Below are positions 50,728 to 56,569 of a stretch of 56,569 nucleotides of DNA, piece after piece (the first letter of the stretch is position 1; the number at the start of each line of letters is the position of its first letter). This DNA is from an uncultured Pelagibacteraceae bacterium (GTDB lineage: Bacteria; Pseudomonadota; Alphaproteobacteria; Pelagibacterales; Pelagibacteraceae). The DNA is taken from assembly GCA_902600855.1 (NCBI GenBank), contig CACKKY010000004.1, forward strand, positions 1 through 56,569, given 5' to 3'. The translations under genes and the position numbers were made by a program. The notes beneath the pieces are model-generated. The model did not search any database. It was not told where the DNA came from and was given only the letters and a program-made list of their open reading frames with translations.

Positions 50728-52470
50728 TTATTCTATTGAAGCCTTATCTCTTTTATCACTGACGGCTGCAACTATTGGACTAATTACTCCTTTTGCTTTT
50801 ACATTTACACACGCAGTTTTCCCGCTCTCTAGCGCTCTTTTTAAAGCAGGTGCTAATTGCTCTCTTTTAGTTACTAACTCTCCATGACCACCAAAACCCT
50901 CAAAAATTTTATGAAACGGTATATCTCTAAAGTCAGTTGCAAAATGTTTACCACTTTCAAACAAACGCTCTTGTTGTTGGGATATACAATCTAAACCACC
51001 ATTATTATCAATAACAACTACAATTGGTTTTTTTTCTTGGAAGGCAGCCTCTATAGATAGTCCTCCAGAAAGAAAAGCTCCATCACCGCTTATAAGAATT
51101 ACATTGGAGTTAGGATGAATATTTTTTGCTGAGAGTGCAAATGGTACCCCAACACCTAACATACTAAAAGTACCTGGATGCAAAATACCTCCCATTTTTT
51201 TCCCTTTCGATCCTGCAATATTAATTGCAATTTCTGACCAGAAGTGTGTATTACCACCATCGATAACAAGCCAATCTTTTTCTCCGATTATATCTTGAAC
51301 GTCTAAAGCTAATTGCAGAGGGTGTATTTTACCTCCATTAGTTTCAGCATCTTTTGTTTCTTTATTTAAATCAGCTAATGTTTCGTTTACCCATTCCTTC
51401 TTTTTGGTTCTATTTAATTCAAACCACTCATCACTTAAAGTCCATTTTTTATTATCTTTTAATTTATTTAAAGTTTCAAAGAAAACGCCAGGATCACAAA
51501 GTAAATTTATATCTGCTGCTCTATTAAGTTCTATTTCTTCATGAGAACCGTTAATACAAACAAGTTTTGTTGTTTTAGGAAACAGGGGAGGATTACCAAA
51601 ATTCATCTGATTATCTAATCTTGCTCCAACCATTAAAACTAAATCAGATTCATGTAATGCAAATTTTGATGGTGGATATTGATGGACGTCTGCAAGACCC
51701 ATGTATGCTTTTGCTTCTTCGCCTAATAATTTTTGATGATAAGGGATGTTAAATATCGGAATATGTAAATTGTTACCAACTTTTTCCAATTGTTTTTCAG
51801 AACTAGACCACCAAACACCGTGCCCACCTATTAAAACTGGTCTTTTTGAACTGCATGCAATTTCCAGCACTTCTGATAAGTGAATAGGATCAGGCCATGC
51901 CTTAGAAATAATCTTGTTAGTATGTGAAAATGGTCTTTCTTCAAGTCCTGCATTTTCTAAATATGACGAAAACATAATATCAACAGGTACGCTAAGATGT
52001 ACTGCACCTGGATAACCATTAGTTGCTATTTTATATGCCTTATCTACAAATTCACGAATTCTTTCTCCATCTGTTATACTCGCACTATATTTTGTTAATG
52101 GTTCTGCAATTGCAACATCGTCAATTTCTTTAAAACCCCCTGAGCCTTGTCTTTTTAAACTACTAGAACCAGTTATAAATATTACGGGCGATCTTTCACC
52201 CCAAGCTTCCATCATTGAAGGTACAGCATTTGCAAATCCTTCCGGACCAACAAGACATACAGCTGGTTTACGAGTAATTCTTGTATGACCATCTGCTATA
52301 TGACCTGCTATTTGTTCATGAGGACAGTTGATTACTTCCATCTGGCACTCCATAAAACCTTCTAAAGCAGGATTACAAAAACCACCTGATAAAGTAAATA
52401 CATGTTCAATTCCTTTATCTTTTAAAGCTCTAGCAATTAATGATCCACCTCTAATTTTTTTATCAGCCAT
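50728..52470 (-). CDS. Thiamine-diphosphate-dependent lyase/decarboxylase (acetolactate synthase family)
   Basis: The 580-residue protein has three ThDP domains. The Pyr domain shows IEHVFTLSGGFCNPALEGF and INCPHEQIAGHIADGHTR with catalytic Glu52. The central domain has RPVLIGGHGVWW. The PP domain shows ILISGDGAFLSGGLSIEAAF ending in IDNN. It resembles the acetolactate synthase/oxalyl-CoA decarboxylase/2-hydroxyacyl-CoA lyase group, without a feature that decides the substrate. The next gene upstream, 3 bases away, encodes an FMN hydroxy-acid oxidase, so a 2-oxo acid made by that enzyme could be its substrate. Confidence 0.85.
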   Translation of the reverse strand: MADKKIRGGSLIARALKDKGIEHVFTLSGGFCNPALEGFMECQMEVINCPHEQIAGHIADGHTRITRKPAVCLVGPEGFANAVPSMMEAWGERSPVIFITGSSSLKRQGSGGFKEIDDVAIAEPLTKYSASITDGERIREFVDKAYKIATNGYPGAVHLSVPVDIMFSSYLENAGLEERPFSHTNKIISKAWPDPIHLSEVLEIACSSKRPVLIGGHGVWWSSSEKQLEKVGNNLHIPIFNIPYHQKLLGEEAKAYMGLADVHQYPPSKFALHESDLVLMVGARLDNQMNFGNPPLFPKTTKLVCINGSHEEIELNRAADINLLCDPGVFFETLNKLKDNKKWTLSDEWFELNRTKKKEWVNETLADLNKETKDAETNGGKIHPLQLALDVQDIIGEKDWLVIDGGNTHFWSEIAINIAGSKGKKMGGILHPGTFSMLGVGVPFALSAKNIHPNSNVILISGDGAFLSGGLSIEAAFQEKKPIVVVIDNNGGLDCISQQQERLFESGKHFATDFRDIPFHKIFEGFGGHGELVTKREQLAPALKRALESGKTACVNVKAKGVISPIVAAVSDKRDKASIE

Positions 52471-52473
52471 AAC

Positions 52474-53634
52474 TTAATATTTTGTATTTCCTATAACTTC
52501 TTTCGCAACTATTTCTGATGAAATATCATTAATATCATTTAACCCAACCAACCCAAGCGTTGTGCTTGTTTCCTCTTTTAAAATTTCGACTATTCTTTTT
52601 AAACCTTTTTCTCCATCAGCACCCATAGCATACATAACAGGTCTACCTATCATTGTATAGTCTGCCCCTAAAGCAAGTGCTCTCACAATATCACTACCAC
52701 TTCTTATTCCACTATCAAAAATTAAAGGAAATTGTTCACCAACAGCTTTTCTGATTAATGGGAGAATATTTATAGCAGCTGTAGCACTATCTAATTGTCT
52801 TCCTCCATGATTTGAAACTTGTATTGCATCTGCACCTGCATCTTTAATTTTTATTGAATCTTTTGGCGACATTACTCCTTTGACTATAAGTTTACCTTTC
52901 CATTTATCTCTTACTCTTTTTAATGTTTCAAAATCTGTTGAACCTCTACTTTCTTTTCTTTTAAAAATTCCATCTCCACTTTTTGATGTTACATAGTTCA
53001 TTGGTTTAGGGATTCCTTTAAACAAAGTTGTTAAAGACCAGGTTGGGTGTGTTGCAAAATCAAAAAATTGTTTTGGTCCTATTTTGAATGGATATGCAAA
53101 ACCATTTTTATCATCTCTAGTTCTTCTTGATAAAACAGGTACATCAACAGTTAATATCAGGGTCTGATAACCTGTTTTTTCAGCTCTTTCAATTAATTCC
53201 ATCACAAAATTTTCATCTTGGAATATATATAGTTGCATCCAAGAACGTCCCTCTGATAACTCATACATCTTTTCCAAAGTAGTTGTAGAAGCCATAGATA
53301 CACACGTTGGAATATTATTCTTCGCACTTTCTTTTGCCAACATTATATCTGCACCAGGCCATGATAAATTAGTCATCCCCATTGGCGCAAAACCAAAAGG
53401 ATAATCGAATTGATAGTCAAAAAATTTTTTTTTTAGACTCCTTTTTTCTACATTTCTTAAAACTCTTGGCTCAAGTCTTATTTGATCTAAAGCAAGACTA
53501 TTTATTTCTGATAATTTTTCATCACCAGATGCTCCATCAATAAAATCAAACACTAGTTTAGGAAGTCTTTTTTTTGACAGTTGAATAGCTTCTTTGATAC
53601 TATAAATTTTATTACTTGGTAAAACTTTACTCAT
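52474..53634 (-). CDS. FMN-dependent alpha-hydroxy-acid oxidase/dehydrogenase (LldD/glycolate oxidase family)
   Basis: The 386-residue TIM-barrel flavoprotein has FDFIDGASGDEKLSE, FGFAPMGMTNLSWPGAD, SMASTTTLEKM, LILTVDVPVLSRRTRD, the flavin-binding Lys in LIVKGVMSP, the catalytic His/Arg in QVSNHGGRQLDSATA, and FDSGIRSGSDIVRALALGADY with the phosphate site. It oxidises L-2-hydroxy acids such as lactate, mandelate or glycolate to 2-oxo acids. It is 3 bases upstream of the ThDP lyase and 4 bases downstream of the peptidase-E-like gene. Membrane-associated LldD is possible, but no membrane loop is obvious. Confidence 0.88.
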   Translation of the reverse strand: MSKVLPSNKIYSIKEAIQLSKKRLPKLVFDFIDGASGDEKLSEINSLALDQIRLEPRVLRNVEKRSLKKKFFDYQFDYPFGFAPMGMTNLSWPGADIMLAKESAKNNIPTCVSMASTTTLEKMYELSEGRSWMQLYIFQDENFVMELIERAEKTGYQTLILTVDVPVLSRRTRDDKNGFAYPFKIGPKQFFDFATHPTWSLTTLFKGIPKPMNYVTSKSGDGIFKRKESRGSTDFETLKRVRDKWKGKLIVKGVMSPKDSIKIKDAGADAIQVSNHGGRQLDSATAAINILPLIRKAVGEQFPLIFDSGIRSGSDIVRALALGADYTMIGRPVMYAMGADGEKGLKRIVEILKEETSTTLGLVGLNDINDISSEIVAKEVIGNTKY

Positions 53635-53638
53635 ATTT

Positions 53639-54322
53639 TTAATTTATATACTCTTTTAGACTAATTTTATTATTATTATCAATAAAATAAGCATCGCAAT
53701 TTTTTCTTGAACAACATAATTCTTTCGCTTTTCCATCTTCAAACAATACAGCAACACCATCATCTATTGCTATACCTGATGGTAAATTTTGATTTTTAAT
53801 TTCAATTGCAAATCTATTTATTCTATCTTTTTCAGAAGAGTGTGGCGTGCAACTTCCAGATATCAAATTAATTCCCTTTAAAGGCTTATAGGTTGGGCCA
53901 AGACAGTCTGTTAAACTCCAGTCAAACCAGCATATAGCTCCTGCACTTACACCAGATAAAATGATTCCTGAGTTGTAAGCTTTCTTGAAAATATTATCTA
54001 ATCTATTTTTTCCCCATATTTTTAACATCTCAGATGTATTTCCACCACCTACATAAATTATATCATTTTTAAAAATCCATTCTGAAAAACTATCTATATT
54101 TTTATACAATTCAAAATGAGATAATTTTAAATCGTATTTTTTCAATTCTTGATAAAAATTATCAATTTTTACTGGATCATCCTTGCTAGCTGTAGGCAAA
54201 AAACCAAATCTAATTTTATCTTTTTTACATTGAGAAATTACAAACTCATCTAAAGCTGGATCAGACTTATGTGTAAATCCACCGCCACCAATCGCGATAA
54301 TTTTTTTTTTAATTTTATTCAT
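53639..54322 (-). CDS. Peptidase E-like (family S51) serine hydrolase
   Basis: The 227-residue protein has the S51 pattern: IIAIGGGGF at the N-terminus, IYVGGGNTSEMLKIW, the nucleophile Ser in SGVSAGAICWFDWS, and GIAIDDGVAVLFEDGKA near the C-terminus. Peptidase E cleaves Asp-X dipeptides; cyanophycinase is a relative. The size (about 225) fits peptidase E. It is the first gene of the minus-strand run reaching down to the aminotransferase, and is divergent from the binding-protein gene across 65 bases. Confidence 0.86.
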   Translation of the reverse strand: MNKIKKKIIAIGGGGFTHKSDPALDEFVISQCKKDKIRFGFLPTASKDDPVKIDNFYQELKKYDLKLSHFELYKNIDSFSEWIFKNDIIYVGGGNTSEMLKIWGKNRLDNIFKKAYNSGIILSGVSAGAICWFDWSLTDCLGPTYKPLKGINLISGSCTPHSSEKDRINRFAIEIKNQNLPSGIAIDDGVAVLFEDGKAKELCCSRKNCDAYFIDNNNKISLKEYIN

Positions 54323-54387
54323 TTAATTCGTTAAGATTTTGGATTAAAAAAATAATATATATTAAAGACTAATAAAAGAAACTTTGA

Positions 54388-55116
54388 ATGTTTGATTTGG
54401 TTCGTGCAAAAATATCTAAAAATAATATTTTGAGAGTAGGGATTAATATGAGTAATTTTTTATTAGTTAATAAAGACAGCACTTTTTCAAATCCTAAAGG
54501 ACTATCACCTGATATAGGAGCATTATTAGCAAAAGAATTAGATTTGCAATGTCAGTTTATATCTTTCAAAAATCCTGGTGAACTAGCAGATGCGACAGGC
54601 CAAAATAAATGGGATGTAGGAAATTTTGCTTATGAAAAAAAAAGGGCTGAAATTATAGATTTTAGCAATCCATATATTAATATTGATGCAAATTTTATAA
54701 TGAGAAAAGATAATCAAATTTCAAAAAATGAAGAAGTTGATTCCAAAAATTTAAAAATTGCAGTAGTTAATAGAAGTGCTTATGATTTATGGCTTTCAGA
54801 TAATTTTAAGAATGCAAAAATTGTAAGAGCTAAAACAATTATTGAGTCTCATAAATTATTTAATGAAGGAAAAGTTGATGTTTTAGCAGGATTAAAACCA
54901 AAATTAATTGAAGAATTGGCAGAAAATAAAAACCTCAAGATAATTGATAAACCATTTACTTTTATAAAACAATCGATAGGAATAAAAAAGGGAAGCGTAG
55001 AAGCAACTAAGTTTTTAAACGATTTTATCTTAAAAATTATTTCTGAAGGAATTATTGAGCGCCTACTAAAAAAACATAAATTAGAAAACAAATTAAGTAT
55101 TCCAAAGATTTATTAA
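54388..55116 (+). CDS. Solute-binding-protein family 3 domain without a signal peptide
   Basis: The 242-residue protein is a type II periplasmic-binding fold (SBP_bac_3): LRVGINMSNFLLVN, GLSPDIGALLAKELDLQCQF, NKWDVGNFAYEKKRAEIIDFSNPYI, LKIAVVNRSAYDLWLSDNF and SIGIKKGSVEATKFLNDFI. It starts MFDLVRAKISKNNILRVG with no hydrophobic signal sequence and no upstream in-frame extension I can see, so it is probably cytoplasmic and acts as a sensor, enzyme-like or solute-storage protein rather than in ABC import. No ABC permease is adjacent. Its stop overlaps the convergent GcvT-like gene by 4 bases. Confidence 0.78.
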   Translation: MFDLVRAKISKNNILRVGINMSNFLLVNKDSTFSNPKGLSPDIGALLAKELDLQCQFISFKNPGELADATGQNKWDVGNFAYEKKRAEIIDFSNPYINIDANFIMRKDNQISKNEEVDSKNLKIAVVNRSAYDLWLSDNFKNAKIVRAKTIIESHKLFNEGKVDVLAGLKPKLIEELAENKNLKIIDKPFTFIKQSIGIKKGSVEATKFLNDFILKIISEGIIERLLKKHKLENKLSIPKIY

Positions 55117-56336
55117 TTTTTAATTCCTTTCCATGGCTCAGGTTTTGTTGGCACCTCTTTATTTATACCTCTAACGATTTCTCCTTTAGGATCATACATC
55201 GGCAAAGTACAAATTTCTGCCTTATGAAAATTTCCATCAATACATTCAACATCAACAATAGTTCCTGGTCCTGTTTCACAGCTATCTAAAAGTACTATCC
55301 CAACACCACACACTTGATAAGGAGACCATGTACTTGATGTTACGGAGCCAATTACTTCTTTATCAATTTTTAAAGTTCTTCCTTTTTTAGCTATTCCGTC
55401 AACAACACGAATACCCCAACTTCTACATTTCTTATCAGAATTTATTAAAGCTTTTTTTCCAATGAAATTATCTTTGTCTAAGTCAACAAAACGACCTAAT
55501 CCAACTGTAAATGGATTTGTATTGCTTGTAAAATCTTGACCAGCAGAAAGAAGTCCTGCCTCAATTCTTCTACCTCTAAACGAAGGTGTGCCAGTTAAAA
55601 TCATTCCCATTTTAATCCCTTCTTCAAGAATAATATCACCTAATTTTTCTGTATTATTCTCTGGACGAAAATAGATTTCCCACCCGAGTTCATTGGTAAA
55701 TCCAGTTCGGCTAATGATAACTTTTTCATTTGTCATAGTGACTTCTGCCCAGTCAAAATAATTCCAACTTTTAGCTATTGGTTCATCTATTAATTTATCA
55801 AGAAGCTCCATAGATCTTGGTCCTTGAACTTGACTAATAAATACATTCGGTTCATTAATTTCAACATCGAGCCCTTCAGAATTTGCTTTATACCATGAAA
55901 ACATATCTCCATCAGCTTGCGCAAACCAATAACGATCTTCCTCTATTCTTAAGAGCAAACCATCAGTAATCATTCCACCATCATGATAACAAGCAAATTG
56001 GTATGAACAACGACCTACTTTTATTTTTGATATATCTCTTGGAAAAATTTTTTGTAATAACCGTAATGCATCTGGTCCATAAATTTCATACGGATGCTCT
56101 CCTGTGTGTCTAAGAATTATTTCTTGTTTAGTTTTCCAATATTGTTCATCTGGAGAAGCATTCGACAATTTTTCAGTGGTGAGTCTACCAGCATATTGAG
56201 AATATTCTGGATTATATGGAAGTTCTTGATATGTTAATGGGTGGATGCTCAAACTTCTAGCGAGCTCAACAGGTCTATCACTTTCCTGTTTTTGAGGTTT
56301 AATTGTAAACCTTATGTTTTTAAGAGATTTATGCAT
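55113..56336 (-). CDS. GcvT-fold aminomethyltransferase/demethylase-family protein
   Basis: The 407-residue protein has the GcvT fold: RHTGEHPYEIYGPDALRLLQ, GRCSYQFACYHDGGMITDGLLLRI, DRYWFAQADGDMFSW, FISQVQGPRSMELLDKL, ISRTGFTNELGWEIYF, GRRIEAGLLSAGQDF and NPFTVGLGRFVDLDK. A C-terminal beta-barrel has GSVTSSTWSP. The Asp of GMITD and the folate-binding Glu/Arg regions are kept. Within the family it could be a DmdA-like, O-demethylase or betaine/sarcosine-related folate methyltransferase. It is distinct from the DmdA-like protein at 49224 and longer by an N-terminal stretch of about 60 residues (KPQKQESDRPVELARSLSIH). The substrate is unknown. Confidence 0.82.
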   Translation of the reverse strand: MHKSLKNIRFTIKPQKQESDRPVELARSLSIHPLTYQELPYNPEYSQYAGRLTTEKLSNASPDEQYWKTKQEIILRHTGEHPYEIYGPDALRLLQKIFPRDISKIKVGRCSYQFACYHDGGMITDGLLLRIEEDRYWFAQADGDMFSWYKANSEGLDVEINEPNVFISQVQGPRSMELLDKLIDEPIAKSWNYFDWAEVTMTNEKVIISRTGFTNELGWEIYFRPENNTEKLGDIILEEGIKMGMILTGTPSFRGRRIEAGLLSAGQDFTSNTNPFTVGLGRFVDLDKDNFIGKKALINSDKKCRSWGIRVVDGIAKKGRTLKIDKEVIGSVTSSTWSPYQVCGVGIVLLDSCETGPGTIVDVECIDGNFHKAEICTLPMYDPKGEIVRGINKEVPTKPEPWKGIKN

Positions 56337-56493
56337 AAAATTTAAAAAAATATAATGCCTTATTAATCCACAATTAAAGATAAATAAAAGGCAAAATAGA
56401 CCACAACCTACAATTGAGTGATTATTTCCTATTGTTGTAAATTTTTTAAGATGTTAGCTTTCTGCAAATAATAAAGAAGAGAGGAAATTAATA

Positions 56494-56569
56494 ATGAGAA
56501 ATATTTTAAAACTGATATCGGTTTCACTGGTATCTTTATTTATATCATTTTCATTTGCTAATGCATCAA
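56494..56569 (+). CDS. 5' end of an exported protein (3' partial)
   Basis: The last 25 codons of the window encode a Sec signal peptide: MRNILKLISVSLVSLFISFS followed by FANAS, with a probable cleavage site after ANA. An AGAGAGGAAA ribosome-binding site precedes the ATG by about 8 bases. The frame runs off the window. In this genome type such peptides usually begin periplasmic binding proteins, but nothing beyond the signal is visible. Confidence 0.7.
   Translation, partial: MRNILKLISVSLVSLFISFSFANAS

Noticed and set aside
1..56569. CRISPR arrays, tRNA/rRNA genes, insertion sequences, prophage or plasmid functions
   Set aside because: No direct-repeat arrays, cloverleaf sequences, transposase or integrase motifs were seen on either strand.

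Overview
The window is AT-rich (roughly 30% G+C by eye), almost entirely coding, with genes abutting or overlapping by a few bases. I see no insertion sequences, tRNAs, rRNAs, CRISPR arrays or recognisable transcription-factor genes. Together with the gene content (several high-affinity ABC importers, choline/betaine/carnitine and DMSP-type one-carbon genes, many small transporters) this points to a streamlined marine alphaproteobacterium of the SAR11/Pelagibacterales type. That assignment is inference; no marker gene such as 16S rRNA is present.

Layout. (1) 1-10124, + strand: an MSHA-like type IV pilus operon. It encodes a fused PilM-PilN protein (5' end outside the window), PilO, PilP, a secretin lipoprotein, the assembly ATPase, the platform protein and two prepilins. 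It continues into an inverse-autotransporter-type outer-membrane barrel with no passenger and a secreted protein with eight cysteines. (2) 10137-12776: glutaredoxin, a DUF2805 protein, a LysE exporter behind a hairpin leader, an internally deleted LivK relic and a ProC-like reductase. (3) 12782-18719: a branched-chain amino-acid-type ABC importer (LivG, F, H, M), a 22-residue membrane peptide and a TauE/SafE permease, converging on a LivK binding protein across a bidirectional terminator. (4) 18801-24662, - strand: a relic of an EamA transporter, then a tight five-gene catabolic operon (aldehyde dehydrogenase, alpha/beta hydrolase, DUF1185 protein, ThDP enzyme, luciferase-like flavin monooxygenase). 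(5) 24768-29118, - strand: a 2OG-Fe(II) oxygenase, EamA permease, choline-dehydrogenase-like GMC oxidoreductase and TauD-like dioxygenase.

(6) 29169-38129: a carnitine/betaine region. A thioesterase, CitE-like lyase and class II aldolase diverge from a BKACE (DUF849) enzyme and a carnitine-3-dehydrogenase-like protein. Further along are a GFA protein, an SDR, an FrhB-like Fe-S flavoprotein, a ProV-like ATPase without partners, and gamma-butyrobetaine hydroxylase. These can be drawn as gamma-butyrobetaine to carnitine to dehydrocarnitine to betainyl-CoA to glycine betaine. (7) 38193-40639: a glycerophosphodiesterase whose C-terminus has been overwritten by an inverted copy of part of the neighbouring hydroxylase gene, a 3-hydroxyisobutyrate-dehydrogenase-like enzyme and an EamA permease. 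(8) 40698-47190: an EutA-like racemase and DoeA-like M24 hydrolase pair followed by a complete spermidine/putrescine-type ABC importer with an internal terminator after the binding protein. (9) 47195-56336: branched-chain aminotransferase, thiolase, a DmdA-like demethylase, a 5-hydroxyisourate-hydrolase-like protein with a changed C-terminal motif, a ThDP lyase, an FMN hydroxy-acid oxidase, a peptidase-E-like protein, a binding protein without a signal peptide and a second GcvT-fold methyltransferase. The window ends inside the signal peptide of another exported protein.

Taken together the region looks like a metabolic island for quaternary amines, methylated compounds and amino acids beside a surface-appendage locus. 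No stretch without a gene exceeds 300 bases. The longest, 18720-18946, contains the EamA relic; 56337-56493 holds only a leader with no structure I can name. The most unusual observations are the 36-bp inverted duplication, the passenger-less barrel plus cysteine-rich protein in the pilus operon, the PilM-PilN fusion, the collapsed LivK, and the unnamed five-gene catabolic operon.
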